A DNA stretch of 64,000 nt from Flavobacteriales bacterium (GTDB lineage Bacteria > Bacteroidota > Bacteroidia > Flavobacteriales_F > PHOS-HE28). The stretch is taken from positions 248,001-312,000 of the forward strand of contig JADJQW010000004.1 of assembly GCA_016712535.1 (NCBI GenBank), read 5' to 3'. The stretch's first letter is position 1; each line of letters opens with the position of its first letter. Below are positions 29,501 through 37,099 of the stretch, one piece after another. The translations under genes were made by a program, and so were the position numbers. The notes beneath the pieces are model-generated. The model ran no database searches. It was given only the letters and a program-made list of their open reading frames with translations, and was not told where the DNA came from.

Positions 29501-30816
29501 AAGTGAGCGCTACGTTCACGGTGGCGCCTACCGTGCCCGATGGCTACGAGGTGGGCTATGTCCTCACCGAGGGCGCTGGCTTGGTGATCGTTGGACTCAA
29601 TGGAAGCCCGGTCTTCAGCGTGGCGCAACCCGGGAACTATACCATCCACACGGTGGTCTATGACCCGCTCACCATCGATCTGAGCCTGATTGAATTGGGC
29701 GTCACCACCGGCTTTGAGGTCAATGCGCTGCTGGTGCAGGGCGGGGGCATCATCTGCGGAGCGCTCGATGTGGCTGGCGCTCCAGTGGTCGTGAACGATT
29801 GCAGCCCAGTGAACGACGATTGCGTCAGTTCCGCGTCGTTGGCGATCAATGCCGTGGACGACTGCCCGGCCAACGCCACCGCCGGCGACAATACTTACGC
29901 GGACATGGACGGTGCCGTGCCGAGCTGCGATGCAGGGGGCAGCTACCTCTTCGATGTCTGGTACACGTTCAACGCGGACCAGAACACGGAGGTCACCCTC
30001 AACTTCGATCCCGGCACCATGGAGGATTGGGCCATTGCCATCTTCGATGCCTGCGGCGGCAATGAGCTGGGATGCTACACGAATCCCACCGACCCCATTG
30101 TCATTGCCACCTCGCCCTTCACCGATTATGTGGTGCAGGTGTACAGCAACTTCACCGACGGTGACGGCGGGCAGTTCTTCATCTGCCTCACCGGCGAAAC
30201 GCCAACGGTGGTCTGCGATGGCGGTCAGGTGCAGACCAGCGGCGGCTTCTTCAGCCTGGATGTCTGCCAGGACTCCGAGGCCGATGTCGTCGACTTCATC
30301 ACTAGCAGCGCCAGCGGAGAGCAATATGCATTCGTGCTCACGGATGACAACGACGTGATCGTGGCGGTGCTCGTGGGCGGCTCGCTCGATTTCAATAGCG
30401 CGCCGCTCGGCCTGTACCGCGTGTGGGGCGTGAGCTACAACGGCGACCTCGTGGGCGCCGAGCCCGGCCTGCTCGCAACGGATGTCACTTCAACCGGGAC
30501 CTGCATCTCGTTGAGCGCGAACTACGTGCTTGTGAACGTGGACATCTGCGATGGCATGGCCGATGCGGCAGCAACTGCTTGGAACCTTTACCCGAACCCG
30601 GGCACCGGCGAATTCAGCTTGGTTGGCCCAGCCGATGGCGCCACGCAGGTAAGTGTAGTGGACCTCAGCGGCCGAGTGGTGTACGCCGATCAGGTCACCA
30701 TGACCCAAGGCCAGCCGATCCCATTCGATTTGAAAGGCCAACTGGCGCCTGGGGCTTACGCAGTGCGTGTCAATGGCGCAGGTCAGGCCGTTACGCTGCG
30801 CATGGTGGTGCGCTGA
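26584..30816 (+). CDS. Giant repeat-rich T9SS type A surface protein
   Basis: A 1410-residue secreted protein. After a signal peptide (ending APMAAFA) come four tandem domains of about 139 residues. Each opens with a PNDDCA-like motif and contains DDVWY[RSTA]F, CNG[AS]PI.C and TYFLRVFHF-like strands. Next are four domains of about 123 residues, each with GDYTIHTLVYDP and DLGIVEFGVTT-like segments and a Cys near each end. Then one further prepeptidase-like domain (NDDCVSSASL), a unique domain, and a type A sorting domain (YPNPGTGEFSLV to LRMVVR). Such stacked Cys-bearing beta domains are usual in gliding-bacteria adhesins; the ligand is unknown. Confidence 0.88.
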   Translation: MIRHLLFSLIAVWGLAPMAAFAQPANDDCAGAIELTPNATCIPVAGDVTDATQSIPGPAFCDGFNATPDDDVWYRFTATATDHLILVQGSTSFDAVIQLRGGACNGAPIDCQDVVSAGGLEVLEATGLTVGTEYLVRVFSYGATVPATTTFTICITTGTVPPNDNCAGAIELFPSSSCDPVAGTTENATASITGLVTCTGNLANPNDDVWYSFVATSIDHTVIVAPSASFNPVIQLRDGSGGCNGAPISCQNAGGAGINEAMSLTGLTVGVTYFLRVFHFEAIAPATHTFTICVTTGLALPNDACADAIVLTPGAVCNPVTGTTENATESIPGLVDCSGNLANANDDVWYAFVATATEHSVTVVPSASFNAAVQLRDGSGGCNGSPITCQDAAGAGQTELMSLTGLTIGNTYFLRVFHFEAIAPATHTFTICITNGLAPPNDDCANAIELSPNPVCNPVAGTTENATGSIAGLVTCSGFLGNPNDDVWYTFVATATEHVVNVDVSAGFDPVVQLRDGTTGCNGAPIICYAEGSTGVGVSLNFTGLTIGNTYFLRVFHYQASAPTTSTFTICVQGPAPLTCDADASTLSPNRPEVCFEDGPTLIDAAFDSLPAVPVGYQVLHVLTSGPDLVIEQTGAAPAFFVDALGDYTIHTLVYDPNTLDLSGVVLGVTQAGEILSQLIQGGGTVCGSLDVAGAPVAVIECLECEADAGTITADDESVCLEAGEATISAAPDGNAVVPSGYSVVYVLTTGGDLVILDAGADPTFTVNTAGDYTIHTLVYDPATLDLGIVEFGVTTGGDVLQYILDNAICASLDAAGAPITVEDCACLANAGTITADQDTYCLDAGGSVIIVATPNGDAVVPSGYETLYVLTQGAGLVILEADVAPFFQVEEVGDYTIHTLVYDPNTLDLGIVEFGVTTGFDVIQYITDNSICASLDAAGAPMTVENCIVCDATAGELAIDASPVCLMMGEAQVSATFTVAPTVPDGYEVGYVLTEGAGLVIVGLNGSPVFSVAQPGNYTIHTVVYDPLTIDLSLIELGVTTGFEVNALLVQGGGIICGALDVAGAPVVVNDCSPVNDDCVSSASLAINAVDDCPANATAGDNTYADMDGAVPSCDAGGSYLFDVWYTFNADQNTEVTLNFDPGTMEDWAIAIFDACGGNELGCYTNPTDPIVIATSPFTDYVVQVYSNFTDGDGGQFFICLTGETPTVVCDGGQVQTSGGFFSLDVCQDSEADVVDFITSSASGEQYAFVLTDDNDVIVAVLVGGSLDFNSAPLGLYRVWGVSYNGDLVGAEPGLLATDVTSTGTCISLSANYVLVNVDICDGMADAAATAWNLYPNPGTGEFSLVGPADGATQVSVVDLSGRVVYADQVTMTQGQPIPFDLKGQLAPGAYAVRVNGAGQAVTLRMVVR
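26650..28317 (+). repeat. Four tandem ~417-base coding repeats
   Basis: Units begin near 26650, 27061, 27481 and 27898. Each encodes one PNDDC ... FTIC domain. Units 2-4 are closest to each other (CNPV.GTTENAT ... GL and LTIGNTYFLRVFH). Confidence 0.8.
28321..29802 (+). repeat. Four tandem ~370-base coding repeats
   Basis: Units begin at 28321, 28696, 29062 and 29434. Units 2 and 3 share the longest identical stretches (GDYTIHTLVYDP, DLGIVEFGVTTG, ICASLDAAGAP). Confidence 0.8.
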
Positions 30817-30837
30817 ACGATCTGATCCGATTCTGCA

Positions 30838-30863
30838 CGGGGCGGGCCATTGGGCCCGCCCCG
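30838..30863 (+). terminator. Terminator after the giant surface protein gene
   Basis: CGGGGCGGGCC (30838-30848) and GGCCCGCCCCG (30853-30863) form a perfect 11-bp stem with loop ATTG. It starts 21 bases after the stop; there is no T run. Confidence 0.75.
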
Positions 30864-30912
30864 CTGCGTTGAGCCCGTAACCACCCGGCTGCCAGTGGGG
30901 TAAAAGGCCCCC

Positions 30913-31425
30913 ATGGAACGCAACGCACTCACCTTCCTGGCCACGCTCCTGAGCACATGGGCGCTGGCTCAGCAAAGCGATACCCGCATTCTGGAGGTCA
31001 CCGGCCGGATCTCGGACGGCGACAAGAAGCTGCCTGGTTGCGAAGTGGTGGTCTATGATGGCAATGACATCGTCGGAACACAGGTGACGGATAAGAGCGG
31101 TCGCTTCGCCCTTGGCCTCGGACTGCAGAAGGAGTTCGCCATCGTATTCCAGAAGGAGGGCTTCCTCCCTAAGCGCATGCTCGTTGACACGCGCGGAAAG
31201 GTGCCGACGGAACTCGAGCACTTGGCGCCCATCGAGATGGAGATGAGCATGCTGCCGGCCGGCAAGTACGAAGGGGCAGACACCGATGTGCTGGATTTCC
31301 CGTTCGCCATGGTGAAGTGGAACCGGCAATTGCTGGCTTTCGTGCAGGACCAGCAATACACCGTTGACATGATGCGCGCCAATGGCGCTGCGCTGCTCCA
31401 AGCGGGCCGGTCGGTGAAGCACTGA
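30913..31425 (+). CDS. Secreted carboxypeptidase-regulatory-like domain protein
   Basis: A 170-residue protein with a signal peptide (MERNALTFLATLLSTWALAQ) and one beta-sandwich of the CarboxypepD_reg-like type: ILEVTGRISDGDKKLPGCEVVVYDG, then VTDKSGRFALGL, then FAIVFQKEGFLPKRMLVDT. The last third (LPAGKYEGADTDVLDFPFAMV) resembles the tail of small periplasmic proteins found widely in Bacteroidetes. Function unknown. It stands 73 bases before the dioxygenase gene, which has its own promoter-like box, so cotranscription is uncertain. Confidence 0.7.
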   Translation: MERNALTFLATLLSTWALAQQSDTRILEVTGRISDGDKKLPGCEVVVYDGNDIVGTQVTDKSGRFALGLGLQKEFAIVFQKEGFLPKRMLVDTRGKVPTELEHLAPIEMEMSMLPAGKYEGADTDVLDFPFAMVKWNRQLLAFVQDQQYTVDMMRANGAALLQAGRSVKH

Positions 31426-31472
31426 CCTGGGCATCCGGCCTCGCCTGGGCCGCCACTGAAGCGGGCCCGGAC

Positions 31473-31480
31473 TACCTTTC
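31473..31480 (+). promoter_or_regulatory. Promoter -7-like box upstream of the 3-hydroxyanthranilate dioxygenase gene
   Basis: TACCTTTC followed by G lies 18 bases upstream of the ATG and resembles TAnnTTTG. It would give a very short leader. Confidence 0.4.
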
Positions 31481-31498
31481 GCGGCAATTGAGCACGCC

Positions 31499-32029
31499 AT
31501 GCCCATCCGCCGCCCATTCAATCTGCAGCAATGGATCGCCGACAACCGCGACCTGCTGAAGCCGCCTGTCGGAAACAAGAACCTCTATGCCGATGCAGGT
31601 GATTACATCGTCATGATCGTTGGTGGTCCCAATGCCCGCAAGGACTACCACTACAACGAAACGGAGGAGCTCTTCTACCAGCTCGAAGGCGATATCGAAG
31701 TGGGCATCCAAGAGGATGGCAAGGCGGTGACCATCCCGATCAAGCAAGGCGAGATGTTCCTGCTGCCTGCCAATGTTCCCCACCAGCCGCGCCGCGGGCC
31801 GAACACCGTGGGCCTGGTGATCGAGGTGAAGCGCGACGACCGCGAGATGCTCGACGGCCTCCAGTGGTACTGCGAGCAATGCAACAACCGCCTGCATGAG
31901 TACCGGTTCGTGCTGCACAACATCGAAAAGGACTTCCTCCCACGATTCCGGGAATTCTACGCGAGCACGGACCTGCGCACCTGCAAGAGATGCGGCCACG
32001 TGATGGAAGCCGACCCACGCTTCGTGTAG
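31499..32029 (+). CDS. haaO: 3-hydroxyanthranilate 3,4-dioxygenase
   Basis: A 176-residue cupin dioxygenase that opens the ring of 3-hydroxyanthranilate in the kynurenine pathway. The start MPIRRPFNLQQWIADN and GPNARKDYHYNETEELFYQLEGD (His and Glu iron ligands) are diagnostic, and a further His lies in VPHQPRRGPNT. The C-terminus keeps the rubredoxin-like second metal site with two CxxC pairs (WYCEQC and TCKRC) seen in the bacterial enzymes. Ten bases separate it from the ACMSD gene, which uses its product. Upstream kynurenine genes are not in the window. Confidence 0.95.
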   Translation: MPIRRPFNLQQWIADNRDLLKPPVGNKNLYADAGDYIVMIVGGPNARKDYHYNETEELFYQLEGDIEVGIQEDGKAVTIPIKQGEMFLLPANVPHQPRRGPNTVGLVIEVKRDDREMLDGLQWYCEQCNNRLHEYRFVLHNIEKDFLPRFREFYASTDLRTCKRCGHVMEADPRFV

Positions 32030-32039
32030 GCCCGCACGC

Positions 32040-33059
32040 ATGGCCGAGCTCTTCTCCATCGACATCCACACGCACATCCTTCCGGAGGACATCCCGGACT
32101 TCGGGGCGCGCTACGGATATCGGGGCTTCATCCACCTCGATCATCACAAGCCGGGCTGCGCCCGCATGATGATGGATGACAAGTTCTTCCGCGAGGTTCA
32201 GGCCAATTGCTGGGACCCTTCCGTGCGGATCACCGAATGCGATGCGAGCCGAGTGCAGGTGCAGGTGCTGAGCACCGTGCCGGTGATGTTCAGCTACTGG
32301 GCCAAACCGCACGACACGCTCGACCTGTCGATGTTCCTCAACGACCACATCGCAGGCATCGTGCAGCAATGGCCGATGCGCTTCGTGGGCTTGGGCACCG
32401 TGCCCATGCAGGATCCCGAGCTAGCCGTGCAGGAGCTCGAGCGCTGCAAGCGCATCGGCCTGGCGGGCATCCAGATTGGCACGCATATCAACGGCATGAA
32501 CCTAGGTGAGCCGCGCCTGCTGCAGGTGTTCCAAGCGTGCGAGGAACTGGGCATGGCGGTGTTCGTGCATCCATGGGACATGATGGGTGCCGACCGCATG
32601 GACAAGTATTGGATGCCCTGGCTCGTGGGCATGCCCGTAGAGACCACTACTGCCATCGTGAGCATGATCTTCAGCGGGCTCTTCGAGAAACTGCCGAAGC
32701 TGCGCGTGGCCTTCGCGCACGGTGGCGGATCCTTCCCTGCCACGCTCGGCCGCATCGAGCACGGCTTCCTCATGCGCCCCGACCTCTGCGCCGTGGACAA
32801 CAACGTGAACCCACGGGCCTATCTCGGCCGCTTCTGGATCGACGCACTGGTGCATGACCCCGCAGTGCTGAGGCATGCGGTCGATCTCTTCGGGGCGAAC
32901 CGGGTGGCCATGGGCACGGATTATCCTTTCCCGCTCGGCGAATTGGTTCCAGGCGAACTGATCAAGAGCATGCCCTATGATGGGGCCACGAAGGAGATGC
33001 TGCTCAGTGGCGCGGCGCTGGATTGGCTCGCGCTGCCCAGGTCAGCGTTCACGACGTGA
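32040..33059 (+). CDS. 2-amino-3-carboxymuconate-6-semialdehyde decarboxylase (ACMSD)
   Basis: A 339-residue amidohydrolase-fold decarboxylase. It has the zinc-binding HTH near the start (SIDIHTHILPEDIPD), VQVLSTVPVMFSYWA, FVHPWDMMG, the conserved FAHGGGSFPATLGRIEHG and the acidic MGTDYPFPLGE. It removes CO2 from the dioxygenase product, diverting flux from quinolinate/NAD synthesis towards 2-aminomuconate and catabolism. It follows the dioxygenase by 10 bases, a clear operon. Its stop abuts the stop of the convergent surface-protein gene. Confidence 0.95.
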   Translation: MAELFSIDIHTHILPEDIPDFGARYGYRGFIHLDHHKPGCARMMMDDKFFREVQANCWDPSVRITECDASRVQVQVLSTVPVMFSYWAKPHDTLDLSMFLNDHIAGIVQQWPMRFVGLGTVPMQDPELAVQELERCKRIGLAGIQIGTHINGMNLGEPRLLQVFQACEELGMAVFVHPWDMMGADRMDKYWMPWLVGMPVETTTAIVSMIFSGLFEKLPKLRVAFAHGGGSFPATLGRIEHGFLMRPDLCAVDNNVNPRAYLGRFWIDALVHDPAVLRHAVDLFGANRVAMGTDYPFPLGELVPGELIKSMPYDGATKEMLLSGAALDWLALPRSAFTT

Positions 33060-36000
33060 TCAGCGCAGGAGGTTCACGTGCCCGACCGCATCGTACTTGC
33101 GGCCGCTGAGTTCCTTGGCCTTCACCTTCCAGACATAGGTGTCGATGGGCGACGGCGTGCCCTGATAGGTGCCGTCCCAACGGCCGCCGAGCTTGTCCGT
33201 GCTCCAGATGAGCAGGCCCCAGCGGTCGAAGACGAGCAGTTCAATCTCCCCGATGTCCTTGCCCAGCGCGAAGAAGAAATCGTTGAAGCCATCGCCATCG
33301 GGCGTGAAGGTGTTGGGGATGTAAAGGCTTCCCGAGACGATGATGGTGAGCTGATCGGTCTTGGTGCAGCCCACGCTATCGGTGAGCGTCACGGTATAGG
33401 TGATGCTCTCTTCCGGCCGAACGAATGGCGACGTGCTGCTTGGATCGTTCAGGCCCGTGGTGGGGGTCCACACCCAATCGCCATTGCCCGATGCGGTGAG
33501 CTGCACCACGGTGCCGTACTCGATCAGCATGTCAGGCCCCGCCTGCACCTCGGGCCACGGTCGCAGCTCCACGAAGGCGAAGGCCGTATCGCTGCAGCCT
33601 ACGGCATCGAAGGCCACTACCTGATAGAGCGTGCTTGCATCGGGCAGGGCGATGGGATCGGCAATGCTCGTGCTGCTCAGTCCAGCCGCGGGCGTCCACG
33701 CATAGGTCACACCACCGCTTGCGCCCAAGGGCACCGGGTAGCCCGGGCAGACCAGCGTATCGGGCCACGCATCAGCAGTGACATAGATGATGTCCACGAA
33801 TGCGCTATCCGTGAGCGAGCCGCAGGAGTTCATCAAGTGAACGATGTAGAGCGTGGGAACGGTAGGCGAGACGATCGGCGATTGCAGATCGAGGATGCTG
33901 ATCCCGTTGGCGGGCTCCCACGTGTAGCTGTCGGCGGGCGTTGCGATCAGCTGGGCGCTGGTGCCGAAGCAGATCGTGGTGTCCTGCAGCTGCGGCTGAG
34001 GGGGCGCGAAATACACGCCGACGGTGACCGAATCCGTGACGATGCAGCCCTGCGGCGTGGTGATGGTGATGTGATACGTGGTGACCGTATCGGGCAGCGC
34101 CGTGGGGTTCGGGATGCCCGTTGCGCTGAGCGTGGGATCGGGCTGCCACGCATAGGATCCACCGCCCGTGGCTTGCAGCACGATGCTCGCGCCAAGGCAG
34201 ATGTTCGTGTCTGGCGTGAGCGTATAGGCGGGTACGATCACCGTTACAGTGACCTGTTCCGTGTCGCTCCCGCACGCGTTGCTCACCGTTACGGTGTAGC
34301 TGGTGGTGATCCCCGGACTCGCCACCGGATTCGCGATCGACGTGCTGCTGAGCCCTGTCGCCGGCGACCAGCTGTACGTATCGCCGCCGCTTGCATTGAG
34401 TTGCGCATCGCCTCCTGGGCAAATGGGTGCAACGGGTTCGGCCACCGCCACTGGCAACGGGAGAATAGTGATGGTGAGCATCGCCGTATCACCAGGCGCG
34501 CAGCCGCTGTTGTCGCTGAGCACCATGGTCACCGTGTATTCCCCTGCAGTGCCATAGGTGTGCGATGGGGCCTGCGCGGTGCTCGTCGGGCTGCCATCGC
34601 CGAAGTCCCAGAGGAAGTCCGTGCCGCCGATGCTGTTGTTGGTGAACTGCGCCGCCGTGCCCGCGCAGATGCTGTTCGGCCCGTTGATGCCGATGATGGC
34701 CTGCGCTGGGCTGAGGTCGAACTTGAAGACGCCCAGGTTGCAGTTGAAGCTGTTGTTGGTCTGGCTCCACGCGCCCGGTGTAGTGGGGAAATCGTCGTTG
34801 CTGCCGCAGCCCGCGCACACGGCTTGGTACACGGTGCCGTTCTTGTCGAATCGAGAGGTTCCGCCATCGACATGCTCCGAGCTGCCACCACCGAAGAATG
34901 TGGCGTAGGCCAAAGCGGTGGCTTCGGGCTGCAGCACCATCAGGTACACATCGCTTCCGCTGGTGGTGCTCTGGAAGGCATCGGCCGTAACCGGTGATCC
35001 CGTGGTGGTGCTGCCGCTATTCCCCGCGTTGCCGTTGGTGCTGCCCGCCCAGCCGCTGAGGTAGATCTGGCCGCAATCGCTCACCAGGAAGGCTGTGGGG
35101 CTGAGGTCCTGCGTGATCGTGCCATTGCCCACGCGCGTGCTCCACAGCGAGGCGCTCAGCGCGTTGTTGAGCTTATGGATGAATTGCGAGCTTCCCGCGT
35201 TGGCGTACTTGCCCGGCGTAACCGGATAGGCGCCATGCGTCTGGCCCACCACGTACACTTCATCGGCGATGTTCAGCTGCACGAAGTAGCATTGGTCATA
35301 TGCCGCGGTGCCGAGGTAGGTGCTGCTGAGGATCGCGCCGCCGGGATCGTACCGTGCCACGTATCCATCGGCGCCTCCGTTGGGGGTATTGTCGAAGGGC
35401 GTGCCGGCCACGGGGAGGTTGTCGCTAGTGGTGCCGCCAGACAAGAAGATGCGGCCGGCACTGTCGAACTGCACCCCCAGCCCGTTCTCATCGCTCGAGC
35501 CGCCGAAGTAGGTGCCTATGGTCAGCGTGGTGAGCGTTGGGTTGAGCCGTGCGAGGTAGGCGTCCTGACCGCCCCCATTGGTTCCTTGCGGAGCGCCAGG
35601 ACTGGTAGGCATATCGGTGCTGCGGGTGCTGGTGGCCACCACGGGGTTGCCCGCAGCGTCCAGCGCGATCTCGCCCCGGAAGTTGTCGCCGTAGTTGTGC
35701 GTGAGCGCGGTGGAGTTGTTGATCCCATCGTGCCCGCTGCCACCGAGGTAGGTGCTCCCGATGAGCGAGATCGCCGCGGCATTGAAGTGAGCGATGTACG
35801 CATCCGATCCGTTGGGCAGCGTGAAGCCGTAACCACCCAGGATGTTCGTCCAGGTGACCGAGCCGCCGCCTGGGTTGAAGCTCGCATCGAATGCCCCGGC
35901 AGTGGTGGGGAAGTCGCTTGATCCCGTTGCACCTAGTACATAGAGTTCATCCTGATCGTTCACCACCAGGCTGTGCGGGCTCTCGCTGCCGTTGCCGCCG

Positions 36001-36962
36001 AGGTATGTGCTCCACTCCAGCGAACTGCCATCGGTGCTCCACTTGCTGATGCCCACATCGATGTTGCCGCCCGCGAAGAAGTCCTGCAGCACGCCTAGCG
36101 TGAGCGGATAGCCCGTGTTGAACACGATGCCCGCGCCGTAGAGGTGGCCATCATTGTCGTAGGTGGCCGTGAAACCGAAATTGTCCGCCGTGCTGCCGCT
36201 ATAGCTGCCGAAGGTGAGCAGCGGGTCGATCGTGAGGCGCGCGCCTTTGGGCTCTTCCACCTCGAAGGTGAGCAGGTCCCCTTCCAAGCGGTACGCGCAC
36301 GGGTATGGTTCACGCGCAGCGTAGGTCAGTTTCAATTTACCCCCGTCACAATCGGCACTCGAAAGTTGCTCCTTCCATGTCTCCGGAACGCCCTCGGTCA
36401 CCGTGCCCGTTGATAGCTTCACGCGCACCCGGCCTCGATCGATCATGAGCTCGTTGTGTCCTTCGTAGCGGAGCTTGATCGCGCTGGGATCAACTCCTGG
36501 TGCAACGATGAAATCGTACTTGACCCCATCCTTCCCGCTGATGCGGAGAGCGATGCCGGGCCAGACATCATCCAGATACACCTCTTCGAAGACCGCGCAG
36601 CCCGTGCCCCATGCACGCTCGTCAGCACCGATGAAGAAATTCTCATAGTGGGATCGGCTTCCTGATCCGTAGTGCATTCGCGCCGCCCCTCCCTCGAAAT
36701 GCACCCGGTACGCGTGCGCCTTGCCCTCGCTGCTGTGATCGTGGCCATCGTGCGCATGGCCGTGGTGCCGCAGCGGACTTTCACCGTAAAGCACGTAGGT
36801 GAACGCCGAGCGCTCCACGAACATGGCGCCACCGGGGATCAAGGCGCGGTAAAGCACCTGTTCCGGCCATTGGCCCTTGTTCTCCGTGAAGGTTGCCTTG
36901 GGGGAGGCGCCCAGCACGGTGCCCGAAAGGGCCAGCAGCGATATGATGAGCGGAATGCGCAA
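33060..36962 (-). CDS. Giant T9SS type B protein with SBBP and PKD repeats
   Basis: A 1300-residue secreted protein. I choose TTG 36962 because it starts exactly at a signal peptide (MRIPLIISLLALSGTVLGA with the TTG read as Met) and a TACTTTGG promoter-like box lies just upstream; longer frames overlap the divergent purF start. An N-terminal domain (FTENKGQWPEQVLYR, His-rich HHGHAHDGHDH) is followed by SBBP-type propeller repeats (WSTYLGGNGSE, IGTYFGGSSDENG). A PKD domain (FLWDFGDGSPTS) and several Ig/PKD-like repeats with Y.W.P..GLS come next. The last 90 residues (IPNTFTPDGDGFNDFF ... VLVFDRWG-like) are the gliding-motility-associated type B sorting domain. Surface adhesin is the likely role. 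Confidence 0.85.
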   Translation of the reverse strand: MRIPLIISLLALSGTVLGASPKATFTENKGQWPEQVLYRALIPGGAMFVERSAFTYVLYGESPLRHHGHAHDGHDHSSEGKAHAYRVHFEGGAARMHYGSGSRSHYENFFIGADERAWGTGCAVFEEVYLDDVWPGIALRISGKDGVKYDFIVAPGVDPSAIKLRYEGHNELMIDRGRVRVKLSTGTVTEGVPETWKEQLSSADCDGGKLKLTYAAREPYPCAYRLEGDLLTFEVEEPKGARLTIDPLLTFGSYSGSTADNFGFTATYDNDGHLYGAGIVFNTGYPLTLGVLQDFFAGGNIDVGISKWSTDGSSLEWSTYLGGNGSESPHSLVVNDQDELYVLGATGSSDFPTTAGAFDASFNPGGGSVTWTNILGGYGFTLPNGSDAYIAHFNAAAISLIGSTYLGGSGHDGINNSTALTHNYGDNFRGEIALDAAGNPVVATSTRSTDMPTSPGAPQGTNGGGQDAYLARLNPTLTTLTIGTYFGGSSDENGLGVQFDSAGRIFLSGGTTSDNLPVAGTPFDNTPNGGADGYVARYDPGGAILSSTYLGTAAYDQCYFVQLNIADEVYVVGQTHGAYPVTPGKYANAGSSQFIHKLNNALSASLWSTRVGNGTITQDLSPTAFLVSDCGQIYLSGWAGSTNGNAGNSGSTTTGSPVTADAFQSTTSGSDVYLMVLQPEATALAYATFFGGGSSEHVDGGTSRFDKNGTVYQAVCAGCGSNDDFPTTPGAWSQTNNSFNCNLGVFKFDLSPAQAIIGINGPNSICAGTAAQFTNNSIGGTDFLWDFGDGSPTSTAQAPSHTYGTAGEYTVTMVLSDNSGCAPGDTAMLTITILPLPVAVAEPVAPICPGGDAQLNASGGDTYSWSPATGLSSTSIANPVASPGITTSYTVTVSNACGSDTEQVTVTVIVPAYTLTPDTNICLGASIVLQATGGGSYAWQPDPTLSATGIPNPTALPDTVTTYHITITTPQGCIVTDSVTVGVYFAPPQPQLQDTTICFGTSAQLIATPADSYTWEPANGISILDLQSPIVSPTVPTLYIVHLMNSCGSLTDSAFVDIIYVTADAWPDTLVCPGYPVPLGASGGVTYAWTPAAGLSSTSIADPIALPDASTLYQVVAFDAVGCSDTAFAFVELRPWPEVQAGPDMLIEYGTVVQLTASGNGDWVWTPTTGLNDPSSTSPFVRPEESITYTVTLTDSVGCTKTDQLTIIVSGSLYIPNTFTPDGDGFNDFFFALGKDIGEIELLVFDRWGLLIWSTDKLGGRWDGTYQGTPSPIDTYVWKVKAKELSGRKYDAVGHVNLLR

Positions 36963-36977
36963 TGTCCTGAACGCTAA

Positions 36978-36985
36978 GCGCCAAA
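36978..36985 (-). promoter_or_regulatory. Promoter -7-like box for the type B surface protein
   Basis: On the minus strand, TACTTTGG lies about 16 bases upstream of the TTG start at 36962 and is close to TAnnTTTG. Confidence 0.4.
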
Positions 36986-37069
36986 GTACGGGAGGAAGAC
37001 AGCCCTTGCCCCGCTGAAGTTGCTTGGCCGGGAAGCTGCATTGACGAACCAGGCCAGGAGGTGGTTGGG

Positions 37070-37077
37070 TACCTTTG
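37070..37077 (+). promoter_or_regulatory. Promoter -7 box for purF
   Basis: TACCTTTG is an exact match to TAnnTTTG, 22 bases before the purF ATG. No clear -33 TTG lies at the usual 19-20 base distance. Confidence 0.5.
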
Positions 37078-37099
37078 GCCGCCCCGCTGCGGGCCACCC

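Noticed and set aside
33078..34997. 639-codon plus-strand frame
   Set aside because: Antisense to the type B surface protein; no plausible product.
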